From the NCBI RefSeq assembly GCF_013201075.1, contig NZ_CP053708.1, forward strand, positions 3,477,501-3,541,500: a DNA stretch of 64,000 nt. The letters run 5' to 3'. Below are positions 35,352 through 44,107 of this stretch, in pieces (position 1 is the first letter of the stretch; each line of letters starts with the position of its first letter). The position numbers were made by a program, and so were the translations under genes. Origin of the DNA: Lichenicola cladoniae. Its GTDB lineage: Bacteria > Pseudomonadota > Alphaproteobacteria > Acetobacterales > Acetobacteraceae. Under the pieces are notes generated by a model, which was not told the DNA's origin, did no database searches, and saw only the letters and a list, made by a program, of their open reading frames with translations.

Positions 35352-35963
35352 ATGACCACCAGAACCTTTACTCATCTCTACGACAGCTATGACGATGCAG
35401 CCCGTGTGGTCGGCGACCTCGAAGCCAACGGCGTGCCGCATGCCGACATCAGCATCGTCGGCAGCAATCATGATGACCGGGTGCCGGCAACGAGCCTGGC
35501 GAACGGCACTGCGCCGGACGCTCCGACCGGCGCCGGAACCGGTGCCAGCGTCGGCACGATGGTCGGTGGCGGTGCGGGCCTGCTGGCCGGCATCGGTGCG
35601 CTGGCGGTCCCGGGCATCGGCCCGCTCGTCGCCGCCGGCTGGCTGGTCGCGACCCTGACCGGCGCAGGTGCCGGTGCGGCAGCCGGAGGCCTGCTCGGCT
35701 CGCTGACCGGTGCGGGCGTGCACAAGGACGACGCGCATGTATATGCCGAGGGTGTCCGCCGTGGCGGCACGCTGGTGACGGTCCGCGCGGACGAGGGCGA
35801 CGCATCGCAGATCGAGCAGGTTCTTTCAGGCAGCGGATCGGTCGACATCGCCGCGCGCCGTGCCAGCTACCAGTCGAAGGACTGGAGCCATTTCGACGAC
35901 ACGGCTGCCGGCTACCGCACCGCCGAGGTGACGGCCGAGCGCCAGCGCGCCCGTAGGCTTTGA
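35352..35963 (+). CDS. General stress protein 17M-like with glycine zipper
   Basis: A 203-residue protein. A 17M-like N-terminal domain (THLYDSYDDAARVVGDLEAN, ADISIVGSNHDD) is followed by a long Gly/Ala-rich hydrophobic hairpin (about 60-125, MVGGGAGLLAGIGALAVPG and GAGAGAAAGGLLGSLTG), a typical glycine-zipper membrane insert, then the second half of the 17M domain. It may associate with the inner membrane. The gene starts seven bases after the PepSY-like gene. Confidence 0.82.
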   Translation: MTTRTFTHLYDSYDDAARVVGDLEANGVPHADISIVGSNHDDRVPATSLANGTAPDAPTGAGTGASVGTMVGGGAGLLAGIGALAVPGIGPLVAAGWLVATLTGAGAGAAAGGLLGSLTGAGVHKDDAHVYAEGVRRGGTLVTVRADEGDASQIEQVLSGSGSVDIAARRASYQSKDWSHFDDTAAGYRTAEVTAERQRARRL

Positions 35964-36058
35964 CGTCTGACGCCGGGAAGATGCCTCCGGTGTTTCGGCA
36001 ACCGGAATCAACCCGGTCTCGTTGACCGTTCGTTAGCAACAACATTCGGAGTTATATC

Positions 36059-36319
36059 ATGTCCATCATTGCCTGGATCATACTCGGCCTTGTCGCCGGC
36101 TTCATCGGCAGCAAGATCGTCAACAAGTCGGGAGAAGGTATCGTCCTCGATATTATTCTGGGGATTGTCGGCGCGATCGTGGGCGGCTTCGTGTTCAGCT
36201 ATTTCGGCGCGCAGGGCGTGGACGGTCTCAACATCTACAGCCTCATCGTCGCAGTTGTCGGTGCGGTCATCGTTCTGTTCCTATACCATGCGATCGTCGG
36301 ACGTCGCGCAATCCGCTAG
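36059..36319 (+). CDS. GlsB/YeaQ/YmgE-family stress membrane protein
   Basis: An 86-residue protein with three hydrophobic segments (IIAWIILGLVAGFIGSKI, IILGIVGAIVGGFVF, LIVAVVGAVIVLFLYHAIVG), the transglycosylase-associated (GlsB/YmgE) family. Members are small inner-membrane proteins induced by osmotic or acid stress. Last gene of the stress cluster, followed at once by a hairpin. Confidence 0.93.
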   Translation: MSIIAWIILGLVAGFIGSKIVNKSGEGIVLDIILGIVGAIVGGFVFSYFGAQGVDGLNIYSLIVAVVGAVIVLFLYHAIVGRRAIR

Positions 36320-36329
36320 ATCCCGGGCT

Positions 36330-36351
36330 GGCGGTGGGTAAATCCACCGCC
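36330..36351 (+). terminator. Terminator hairpin closing the stress cluster
   Basis: GGCGGTGG and CCACCGCC pair perfectly around a six-base loop, ten bases after the glsB-type stop, followed by a short pyrimidine stretch. Position and stem strength suit an intrinsic terminator. Confidence 0.6.
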
Positions 36352-37039
36352 TTCCATGACCGTTTCGATAGCCGCTTCGATAATGTTATCGGCGTTGCCT
36401 TCGATCTGGCCAAATGCTTTTAAAAGCGGATCGAATAAGCCGTCACGGTACTCGGAGACGGATCCGTCCAGAGATCGTTTCCGGCAATCGCGAGTTGAAT
36501 AGGGACAGGCGCAAGATCGCCGCAACAACACGTCCGCTACTCAGGCTTCTCAAGCTTACGAGATGTGGAAACATGTCGGCCAGACGCCCGGCATCGCCGG
36601 CGTAGATGAGATCCGTTCATGAACCGGCTCAGGCAAGGTAGATGTCTCGATCGATGATCCGGTAGATTGGGCAGGCTATGTAGCGCCTTCATCTGCGACG
36701 GCCCGGTTCCTAGCCCCCGTCGCACCCTGCCCGTCCCCGACGCTTGGGGTTACGGCCCCTGTTATCCGGGTGACAATCGGTGGTGCGGCTTGCCTGTCCG
36801 ATGAGCGGCGACAGCATTCGAGATCGGCCCTCTCGACCATGGTACCCGCCCATCCTGATCGCGCCAATCCTTCAGCGGAACGGCAAGACCCGATGGTCAA
36901 TTCACCCGTCGACGCTGGATCGGCAACGACGGTGTTCCACTTCCTGGCTCGATCACCATCGCGGTTCGTCACCAGAACTGCGATGCTCACCGACGGCGGC
37001 TGGCTGAACCGACAGCCAGGCCGCGGCGGAGGACAGAAC
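36352..37039. other. Gene-poor stretch before the FAH hydrolase
   Basis: Nearly 700 bases with lower GC and no convincing gene. On the minus strand, a frame ending near 36316 contains SEYRDGLFDPLLKAFGQIEG followed by more protein-like residues, possibly the tail of a decayed gene, but it lacks a good start and overlaps the terminator. The rightmost 270 bases stay open in the FAH frame but read as low-quality sequence. I take them as leader. Confidence 0.4.
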
Positions 37040-37885
37040 ATGAAGCTTTTGCGCTACGGCCCCAAGGGCCACGAAAAGCCCGGACTGCTCGATCCGGCCG
37101 GCCAGATCCGTGACCTGTCCGATCATGTCGCCGATATCGCAGGCGCGGCCCTGCTGCCGGAGACGCTGCGCAAGCTGGCCTCGCTCGACCCATCCACCCT
37201 GCCGCCGGTTGTGGGCGGGCCCCGGCTCGGAGCCTGCGTCGGCGCGGTCGGCAAGTTCGTGTGCATCGGGTTGAACTACTCGGACCACGCCAAGGAGACC
37301 GGTTCTCCGATCCCCAAGGAGCCGATTTTGTTCGCCAAATGGACCAGCGCCATCATCGGTCCGAACGACGACGTGGAAATCCCGGTCGGCTCGGAAAAGA
37401 CCGACTGGGAAGTCGAACTCGGCGTAGTGATCGGCCAGGGCGGCCGCAATATCGACGAGGCGCAGGCGCTCGACCATGTCGCCGGCTACTGCGTCATCAA
37501 CGATGTGTCCGAGCGGGCGTGGCAGCTCGAGCGTGGCGGCACCTGGGACAAGGGCAAGGGCTGCGACACGTTTGGTCCGATCGGACCGTGGCTGGTCACC
37601 ACCGACGAGGTGCCCGATCCGCAGGCGCTCGGCCTGTGGCTCGAGGTCGACGGACATCGCTACCAGGACGGCAACACCTCGACGATGGTATTCGGAGTGC
37701 GCACCCTGGTCAGCTACTGCAGCCAGTTCATGAGCCTGCAACCCGGCGACATCATCTCCACCGGAACCCCGCCCGGCGTCGGGCTGGGCTGCAAGCCGCC
37801 GGTGTTCCTGCGTGCCGGCCAGGTGATGCGTCTCGGCATCGACGGTCTCGGCGAGCAGCGCCAGACGGTCTCGATGGCGAAGTAA
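37040..37885 (+). CDS. Fumarylacetoacetate hydrolase (FAH) family protein
   Basis: A 281-residue FAH-fold enzyme from the ATG at 37040 (MKLLRYGPKGHEKPGLLD, the usual N-terminus of this subgroup). Metal-binding acidic residues lie in DWEVELGVVIG and a later Asp block, with the family loop INDVSERAWQLERGG and GDIISTGTPPGVGLG. Relatives hydrolyse or decarboxylate 2-oxo acids, including acylpyruvates, 2,4-diketo-3-deoxy sugar acids and, by annotation, ureidoglycolate. The exact substrate cannot be told from sequence. It stands alone on the plus strand. Confidence 0.9.
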   Translation: MKLLRYGPKGHEKPGLLDPAGQIRDLSDHVADIAGAALLPETLRKLASLDPSTLPPVVGGPRLGACVGAVGKFVCIGLNYSDHAKETGSPIPKEPILFAKWTSAIIGPNDDVEIPVGSEKTDWEVELGVVIGQGGRNIDEAQALDHVAGYCVINDVSERAWQLERGGTWDKGKGCDTFGPIGPWLVTTDEVPDPQALGLWLEVDGHRYQDGNTSTMVFGVRTLVSYCSQFMSLQPGDIISTGTPPGVGLGCKPPVFLRAGQVMRLGIDGLGEQRQTVSMAK

Positions 37886-37990
37886 TGTGCGGACCGGGCT
37901 CGGGGCTACCGATGTCCGGTCCCTGGAGCCAGGGAACAGTGCAAAGCCCTGGCGCCGGTAGAGCAGGCTGCCGAACGATCCGACGGATGA

Positions 37991-38164
37991 TCAAGGCGGG
38001 CTGGTGCAGTCGGTCCGTCCGCTCGCGACGCAGTCCTGCTGCGTCATCATGGTCTTGAACCTCGGGAACAGCGCGAAACCCAGGAAGATGACCAGCAGGA
38101 GGACAGCCATCACCACGAACGGGAGCAGGCTCGGTATCGAACTCGGCTTGGATGGATCGCGCAT
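37991..38164 (-). CDS. 57-residue single-pass membrane protein
   Basis: A short frame with a clear protein signature: a Ser/Pro-rich head (MRDPSKPSSIPSLLP), one hydrophobic helix (FVVMAVLLLVIFLGFALF), a basic stop-transfer (PRFK) and a tail with two cysteines (TQQDCVASGRTDC). The topology suggests a cytoplasmic N-terminus and a periplasmic tail able to form a disulfide. It lies downstream of thyX on the same strand, 94 bases away. No family is recognised. Confidence 0.65.
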   Translation of the reverse strand: MRDPSKPSSIPSLLPFVVMAVLLLVIFLGFALFPRFKTMMTQQDCVASGRTDCTSPP

Positions 38165-38258
38165 GGACCGATACTAGGCCGCCCGGTGGGCTTCGCAATT
38201 CCAATCGGCAAAGGCCCGCCGCGACAGCCCCGATAGCGACCGGGCGCGGTCCAGGAGG

Positions 38259-39203
38259 TCAGGCCCGGCCCAGCGCCTGCATCAGCTCGTCCCATTCGCG
38301 ACGGCTCAGCCCGCTCGCCTTCTGCTCCAGGGGTTCGCCATCGAGCAGGCGCTTCACCACGCCGAGCATCGAGCTCGACAGGGTGAAGGCGCCGAGCCGG
38401 TAATCCTCGAATGCGGCGCAGGCGGTCGGCACCCAGGCACGCACGCAGTCCAGCATTGCCTCGGCATAGACCCGGATCTCGAACTGGGCATGGAGGTCCA
38501 GGCGCAGGCTGAGGAAGTTGAGCAGGTTATGCAGGTCCGACTTCCAGTACCACTGCGTATAGGTATTGAGCGTCAGGTTCATCCGGGCGAGCTCGCGCGC
38601 CAGGCCATAGCCGCGCTGGCCGGGATTGCCGCCGGCGACCTCCTGCTCGTCGTCGCCCAGCATCAGCGCGTAATGGTCGTGGCAGCGGGCGGCATCGTCG
38701 CGCAGCAGGTCGAGCACCGCCGAGGCGGCCTCGCCTTCCAGCACGTCCCCCCTGCCCTGGCGGTTGCTGGAGCTCTGGGCCGCGAGGTGCTCCGGCTCCG
38801 GGATGTAGAATTCTCGATCGAGGATCGAATAGCGGGCGGAATATTCGTTCACGTTGGCCATGCGGTGGCGGATCCACTGGCGGGCGACGAAGATCGGCAG
38901 CTTCACGTGGAACTTGATCTCGCACATCTCGAACGGCGTCGAATGACGGTGGCGCATCAGATAGCGGATCAGCCCGGCATCCTCGGACACCTTGCGGGTG
39001 CCCTTGCCGTAGGACACGCGGGCCGCCTGCACGATCGCGGCATCGTCGCCCATGTAGTCGATGACACGGACGAACCCGTGGTCGAGCACCGGAGTCGCGC
39101 GATAGAGCATCGCTTCCAGGGCGGGCACGGTGGCCCGCCGGGTGGGCGCGGACGCCTGCTGGTGCTGATCGATCTCGGCGAGCTGGTCAGGACTTAAGGG
39201 CAT
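38259..39203 (-). CDS. thyX: FAD-dependent thymidylate synthase ThyX
   Basis: A 314-residue flavin-dependent thymidylate synthase that methylates dUMP with methylene-THF and NADPH. The ThyX signature appears as [15 protein letters not shown] (family RHRxxSxNExSxRYS, with Ala for the first Ser). Other blocks include [23 protein letters not shown] and [19 protein letters not shown]. From the ATG at 39203. A longer frame to 39275 would add an unsupported tail. No thyA is in the window. It is divergent from the tmRNA gene. Confidence 0.96.
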   Translation of the reverse strand: MPLSPDQLAEIDQHQQASAPTRRATVPALEAMLYRATPVLDHGFVRVIDYMGDDAAIVQAARVSYGKGTRKVSEDAGLIRYLMRHRHSTPFEMCEIKFHVKLPIFVARQWIRHRMANVNEYSARYSILDREFYIPEPEHLAAQSSSNRQGRGDVLEGEAASAVLDLLRDDAARCHDHYALMLGDDEQEVAGGNPGQRGYGLARELARMNLTLNTYTQWYWKSDLHNLLNFLSLRLDLHAQFEIRVYAEAMLDCVRAWVPTACAAFEDYRLGAFTLSSSMLGVVKRLLDGEPLEQKASGLSRREWDELMQALGRA

Positions 39204-39294
39204 GATGCGGACGTAGCATCGGTGGTGCCCGGCTCCAACCGAACAAAGCGTCCATCTGGACGCAACGGCATGCACACCCTATATTCAGTAGTGC

Positions 39295-39580
39295 GAGGGG
39301 CAACCCTAGCTATGGCGATAAACGGTGTGTGGAATAATCGTTGTGGACCCGGGGGCAGTGCCCGGCGTCTCCACCAAACGCCGGAGGCCGCGAGGCCGAG
39401 GGCCTCATGGGGACGAAACAGGCTCGACACGCGTGGTAAAGACTAACTTTTTGCTCGGCATGATACCGCCGTCATCGGGTCATATTACAAGTGCCAACGA
39501 TAACAATCAGGCGCTCGCTGTCGCTGCATAAGCGATAAGCGCGGTTCGGGGGGGCACCGGGCAACAGAAGCCCCCTCACT
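39295..39580 (+). ncRNA. ssrA: Circularly permuted two-piece tmRNA
   Basis: tmRNA rescues stalled ribosomes and tags the nascent peptide for proteolysis. The acceptor piece comes first: a T-arm/T-loop region and CGTCTCC followed by CCA, ending at 39376. A roughly 30-base linker is followed by the coding piece starting at 39409 with GGGGACGAAACAGGCTCGAC. GGGGACG pairs with CGTCTCC to make the 7-bp acceptor stem (one G-U pair), which is possible only if the gene is permuted. The tag frame at 39493-39531 encodes ANDNNQALAVAA then TAA. The 3' part has a GGGGGC/GCCCCC pairing. Outer ends are approximate. sspB follows. Confidence 0.93.
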
Positions 39581-39707
39581 TAAGAGTTTGGCAGAGCATG
39601 TGATGCGCGTTTTAGTCCGCTTGCGTCGCCTGTGGCTTTGCCTCATGGCTGCACGATTGAGGCCAGTCGTCCGGGAACGGACTCCGGCGCGAATTCAGGG
39701 GGCCCAC

Positions 39708-40277
39708 ATGGCCGAAGACGATGTCGGTGGCATTTCCGGTGGCGGTGACGAGACCAGCATGGCCGACAGCCTGCTCCCGTACGACCGTTGGATCGAAGAC
39801 GCCTATCGGCAGGTGATGATCAAGGCGATCAACTTCGCCGCCGCCGAGGGTCTGCCGGACGGGCACCATTTCTATATCACCTTTCGCACCGACGATGCCG
39901 GCACGTTCATTCCCAAGCGGATGCTCGCCCAGTATCCGCAGGAAATGACCATCGTGCTGCAGCACCAGTTCTGGGACCTGAAGGTCGACGAGGAGGCGCA
40001 GCTCCTGACCGTCGGCCTGTCGTTCGGCAGCGTGCCGACGACACTGGTCGTGCCGCTCCGGGCGATCACCGGCTTCGCGGACCCGTTCGTGCACCTCGCC
40101 CTGCGCTTCACCCCGGGTGACGAGGCAGCAAATGCCGACGACGCGCCGGAGGAAACCCAGGCGCTTCCTGCAGCCGCTGCCGTCAAGGATGACGCGGATG
40201 ACGGCCCGGCGCCTGATCCTACCCCGCAGGTCGTAAGCCTGGACGCGTTCCGCAAGCGAGGCTCCACGCCCAACTGA
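39708..40277 (+). CDS. sspB: ClpXP adaptor SspB (alphaproteobacterial type)
   Basis: A 189-residue SspB-like adaptor that delivers ssrA-tagged proteins to ClpXP. The folded domain (about 15-140) carries LPYDRWIEDAYRQVMIKAI, HHFYITFRTDDAGTFIP and LTVGLSFGSVPTTLVVPLRAI. A flexible acidic linker follows, then VVSLDAFRKRG, the C-terminal ClpX-binding tail. The ATG at 39708 has GGGGG upstream. It begins about 130 bases after the tmRNA gene, so the tag source and its adaptor sit side by side. Confidence 0.9.
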   Translation: MAEDDVGGISGGGDETSMADSLLPYDRWIEDAYRQVMIKAINFAAAEGLPDGHHFYITFRTDDAGTFIPKRMLAQYPQEMTIVLQHQFWDLKVDEEAQLLTVGLSFGSVPTTLVVPLRAITGFADPFVHLALRFTPGDEAANADDAPEETQALPAAAAVKDDADDGPAPDPTPQVVSLDAFRKRGSTPN

Positions 40278-40330
40278 CCGCAACCGGCCGCGTGACGCCA
40301 GATCGTCCTGCCGCCTGAACCGGAACCACC

Positions 40331-42004
40331 ATGAACGCCATGCCGCCGCTTCCGCGCCGCTCCTCGCAGCCGCCGGTCAACGAGTTCGCCTACACGCCGA
40401 TGTTTCCGCTCGGCGAGGACGACACACCCTGGCGCAAGCTGGCGATCGAGGGTGTTTCGACTGCGGTGTGCGACGGCAGGACGGTGTTGCGGATCAGGCC
40501 CGAGGCGCTGTCCGACCTCGCGGCAGAGGCGTTCCGCGATGTGTCGCATCTGCTGCGCCCCGGACATCTGGCGCAGCTCTCGCGCATCCTGACCGACCCC
40601 GAGGCATCCGCGAACGATCGGTTCGTGGCCCTCGACCTGCTCAAGAACGCCTCGATCGCCGCGGGCGGCGTGCTACCGATGTGCCAGGACACGGGCACCG
40701 CGATGGTGTTCGGCAAGAAGGGCCAACGGGTCTGGATCGACGGCAACGAGGAAGAGGCGCTGAGCCACGGGGTGCATCGCACCTACACCGAAACCAACCT
40801 GCGCTACTCGCAGATGGCGCCACTCACCATGTTCGACGAGGTCAACACCGGTAACAACCTGCCGGTGCAGTTCGACATCGCAGCTGCACCCGGCGAGCAT
40901 CATGCCGACGAACTGCACCTGATGTTCATCGCCAAGGGCGGTGGTTCCGCCAACAAGACCTTCCTGTTCCAGGAGACGCGGGCGCTGCTGGCGTCGAAGG
41001 AAAAGCTGCTGGAGTGGCTGGGGGTCAAGATCCGTACCCTGGGGACCTCGGCCTGCCCGCCCTACCACCTGGCGATCGTGGTCGGTGGAACCTCGGCGGA
41101 GCTGACGCTCAAGACGGTCAAGCTGGCCTCCACCAAATATCTCGACGCGTTGCCGATCGAGGGTTCGGCGCTTGGGCACGCGTTCCGCGACGTTGGCCTG
41201 GAGCAGGAGGTGCACAAGCTGACCCAGTCGCTCGGGATTGGCGCACAGTTCGGCGGCAAGTATTTCTGCCATGACGTCCGGGTGATCCGGCTGCCGCGGC
41301 ATGGCGCCTCGCTGCCGGTCGGGATCGGCGTATCGTGCTCGGCGGACCGGCAGATCAAGGCCAAGATCACGCCCGAGGGCATCTTCCTGGAGCAGCTCGA
41401 GACCGATCCGGCCCATTTCCTGCCCGAGGCATCGGACGAGGTGCTCGGCGGTGATGTTGTCCAGGTCGACCTGAACCAGCCGATGTGGGAGATCCGCAAG
41501 CTGCTGTCGCAGTATCCCGTGAAAACCCGGCTGTCGCTGACCGGCACCGTGGTGGTCGCGCGCGACATCGCGCATGCCAAGTTCAAGGAACGGATGGATC
41601 GCGGCGAAGGCCTGCCGGACTATTTGAAGAATCACCCGGTCTATTACGCCGGCCCTGCCAAGACCCCGGAGGGCCTGGCGACCGGTTCGTTCGGTCCGAC
41701 CACCGCCGGCCGCATGGACAGCTATGTCGAGATGCTTCAGGCCAATGGCGGATCGTTCGTCATGCTGGCCAAGGGCAACCGCTCGAAGGCGGTGAAGGAT
41801 GCCTGCCAGAGCCATGGCGGCTTCTATCTCGGCTCGGTCGGTGGGCCGGCGGCGCGGCTGGCGCAGGACTGCATCCGCAAGGTCGAGCCGCTCGAATATC
41901 CGGAGCTCGGCATGGAAGCGGTCTGGCGTATCGAGGTCGAGAATTTTCCCGCGTTCATCGTCATCGATGACAAGGGCAATGATTTCTATGATGGATTGAC
42001 CTGA
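40331..42004 (+). CDS. Fumarate hydratase class I (Fe-S)
   Basis: A 557-residue [4Fe-4S] fumarase interconverting fumarate and malate in the TCA cycle. Three cluster cysteines are spaced as in E. coli FumA: C118 (PMCQDTG), C242 (SACPPYH) and C336 (VSCSADRQ). N-terminal catalytic and C-terminal beta domains are both full length. It is followed after four bases by a VOC-family gene, so the two may form an operon. Confidence 0.95.
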   Translation: MNAMPPLPRRSSQPPVNEFAYTPMFPLGEDDTPWRKLAIEGVSTAVCDGRTVLRIRPEALSDLAAEAFRDVSHLLRPGHLAQLSRILTDPEASANDRFVALDLLKNASIAAGGVLPMCQDTGTAMVFGKKGQRVWIDGNEEEALSHGVHRTYTETNLRYSQMAPLTMFDEVNTGNNLPVQFDIAAAPGEHHADELHLMFIAKGGGSANKTFLFQETRALLASKEKLLEWLGVKIRTLGTSACPPYHLAIVVGGTSAELTLKTVKLASTKYLDALPIEGSALGHAFRDVGLEQEVHKLTQSLGIGAQFGGKYFCHDVRVIRLPRHGASLPVGIGVSCSADRQIKAKITPEGIFLEQLETDPAHFLPEASDEVLGGDVVQVDLNQPMWEIRKLLSQYPVKTRLSLTGTVVVARDIAHAKFKERMDRGEGLPDYLKNHPVYYAGPAKTPEGLATGSFGPTTAGRMDSYVEMLQANGGSFVMLAKGNRSKAVKDACQSHGGFYLGSVGGPAARLAQDCIRKVEPLEYPELGMEAVWRIEVENFPAFIVIDDKGNDFYDGLT

Positions 42005-42008
42005 TCCG

Positions 42009-42401
42009 ATGCGCTTCACCGTCGACCGGCTGGACCATATCGTCATCACCTGCCGCGAGGTGGAAAAGACCGCCTCCTGGTATCAGCGCGTGCTCGGGAT
42101 GGAACGTGAGGAGTACGGCCGCAACCGGCGCTGCGCGCTGAAGTTCGGCGGCCAGAAGATCAACCTGCGACCATTCGGCGTCGAAGGATGGACCACCGCC
42201 GACGATTCGATGCCCGGCAGCCAGGATCTGTGTTTCGTCACCGCCGTCGAGAGCGACGACGTGATCGATCATCTGACCAAGTGCGGCATCACCATCACCG
42301 AGGGGCCGGTCGAACGGCTCGGCGCACTCGGGCCGACGATCTCGGTCTACTGCCACGATCCGGATGGAAACCTGATCGAGATCGCCTCTTACCAGGCGTG
42401 A
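42009..42401 (+). CDS. VOC-family (glyoxalase-like) metalloprotein
   Basis: A 130-residue single-domain vicinal-oxygen-chelate protein with paired beta-alpha-beta3 units: LDHIVITCREVEKTASWYQRVLGM and, in the second half, ISVYCHDPDGNLIEIASY, including the metal ligands His (LDHIV) and Glu (LIEIA). It resembles glyoxalase-domain-containing protein 5/VdlD rather than glyoxalase I. The substrate is unknown. It is four bases downstream of the fumarase gene. Confidence 0.9.
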   Translation: MRFTVDRLDHIVITCREVEKTASWYQRVLGMEREEYGRNRRCALKFGGQKINLRPFGVEGWTTADDSMPGSQDLCFVTAVESDDVIDHLTKCGITITEGPVERLGALGPTISVYCHDPDGNLIEIASYQA

Positions 42402-42420
42402 TCGCCGGACCGCCGGAACG

Positions 42421-43965
42421 TCATCCGATCGTCCTGCCCTCCGATCTGAGAAACGGGTCCGCCGGATCTTCCTGATGTGACTCCGGCGCTTCTTCCAGTT
42501 CGGACAGCTCGGCCATCGCGGCCTTGGCTGTGGCGCCGGGGACATCGACAGCGAGGCCGCGTCCGGCGTTGACCGCCTGGCCGGGCTTCAGGCGACCGGT
42601 GACGACGAACGCGGTGATGACCGCGAGGCTGCCGAACAGCATGCCCCCGGCCGCCTGGCCGAACAGCACGCCGACCGGGCCATAGCGCATGCCGAACGCC
42701 ACGAACGGGATCGTGCCGAGCGTGGCCCGTCCCCAGTTGAACAGGGTCGACAGCAGCGGAAAGCCCAGATTGTTGAATGCGGCGTTGGCCACGAACAGCG
42801 CGCCGACCCACAGGAAGCCGGCGACCGCCACCGAGCAGAACAGGTGGATCAGCATCGCAGCCGCGCCCGTTGCCGAAAACAGCAGGACGAGCTGGTCCTG
42901 CAGCAACGCCAGGATCGCCCACATGATCGCGACGCAGGCCAGCACTAGGATCAGCGAGGCCCGCAGCGTTTCGCGCACCCGGCCGAGCAGCCCAGCTCCG
43001 AGATTCTGCGACATGATCGGCCCGACCGAGCCGGTGAGCGCGAAGATGAAGGCGAAGGCGACCGGGGTGATGCGGTCGATCGTCACCTGGCCGCCGACCG
43101 CCTGCAGCCCGAAGCTCGACATCGCGTGGGTGACGTAGGCGCCCCCGACCGGGGTTGCCAGGTTGGTGAGGATCGCCGGCATCGCGACGGTGCCGACGCG
43201 GCGCGCATCGGGGACGATGCCGCTCCAGGTCGGACCCTCGAGCAGGGCATGGCGGTGCACGCTGCGAAAGCCGATGAGGGCGACGACGCTGCGTGACAGG
43301 ACGGTGGAGATCGCGGCCCCGATCAGCCCCAGATGCAGCCCGGAGCCGAGGCCGAGGATCAGCACCGGATCGAGGCAGGCGGTCACCCCGGCACCCCAGA
43401 GGGTCACGGTCATCGACCGGCGCGCATCACCGGAGGCCCGCAGCAACGCGGAGAACCCCATGCCGAGCGCCACCAGCGGCAGGAACGGCGATACCAGCGT
43501 GAGGTAGCCGGCGGCGGCCCGGAGGGTCTCGCCGCTGGCGCCGACCGCGCGTAGAATCGGGTGCAGCAGCATGACCGTGACCAGCCCGATCAGCAGCATC
43601 ACCGCGGCCATCACCACCAGCGCGGAGGACGCCACCCGCCGCGCTTCGTCATGGCGCTCGGCGCCGATCAGCCGGGATACCACCGCGCCGAGGCCGATCG
43701 ACATGCCGATCGAGACCGACATCTGCAGGTAGCCGACCGCGCCGGTGAAGCCGATCGCGGCGGTCAGGCTGCGGTCGCCGAGCAGGGAGATATAGAACAG
43801 GTTAAGCAGGTCGACCGAGAACACCGCGACCAGCCCGATGCCGCCGGTCCCGGCCATGACGGCCGTGTGGCGCATGATCGAACCGGTGCAGAAGCGTGCT
43901 CGCCGGCCGGATGGCGAAGCGGCTCCTGCCGATAATCGAGGCTTGTCGTCGCGCGGCCGTCTCAC
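42421..43965 (-). CDS. MATE-family efflux transporter
   Basis: A 12-TM multidrug and toxin extrusion protein. It starts from the block FCTGSIMRHTAVM and continues through VDLLNLFYISLLGD, GLGAVVSRLIGAERHDEARR and GPIMSQNLGAGLLGRVRET, the duplicated MatE domains. The start is uncertain. The GTG at 43965 (514 aa) gives a normal short N-terminus, but the frame is open to 44115. It converges on the VOC gene. The C-terminus is a roughly 50-residue hydrophilic acidic tail. Substrates are unknown (cationic drugs or metabolites). Confidence 0.87.
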   Translation of the reverse strand: MRRPRDDKPRLSAGAASPSGRRARFCTGSIMRHTAVMAGTGGIGLVAVFSVDLLNLFYISLLGDRSLTAAIGFTGAVGYLQMSVSIGMSIGLGAVVSRLIGAERHDEARRVASSALVVMAAVMLLIGLVTVMLLHPILRAVGASGETLRAAAGYLTLVSPFLPLVALGMGFSALLRASGDARRSMTVTLWGAGVTACLDPVLILGLGSGLHLGLIGAAISTVLSRSVVALIGFRSVHRHALLEGPTWSGIVPDARRVGTVAMPAILTNLATPVGGAYVTHAMSSFGLQAVGGQVTIDRITPVAFAFIFALTGSVGPIMSQNLGAGLLGRVRETLRASLILVLACVAIMWAILALLQDQLVLLFSATGAAAMLIHLFCSVAVAGFLWVGALFVANAAFNNLGFPLLSTLFNWGRATLGTIPFVAFGMRYGPVGVLFGQAAGGMLFGSLAVITAFVVTGRLKPGQAVNAGRGLAVDVPGATAKAAMAELSELEEAPESHQEDPADPFLRSEGRTIG

Positions 43966-44107
43966 GAGCGAGGGTGTGCCACGAACCGCACCGGCATGGC
44001 CATTGCGGGATCGCGACTTCGCGGTCACATCGGGCGCATTTTCACGACACCGACACCGGCCGGAGGCGAGAGCCGAAATCCCCGGGCTATGGCGGACCCG
44101 GACAGTT

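Noticed and set aside
36316-36531. Minus-strand frame with DGLFDPLLKAFGQIEG
   Set aside because: Looks protein-like in part but has no credible start and covers the terminator hairpin; mentioned only as a possible gene remnant.
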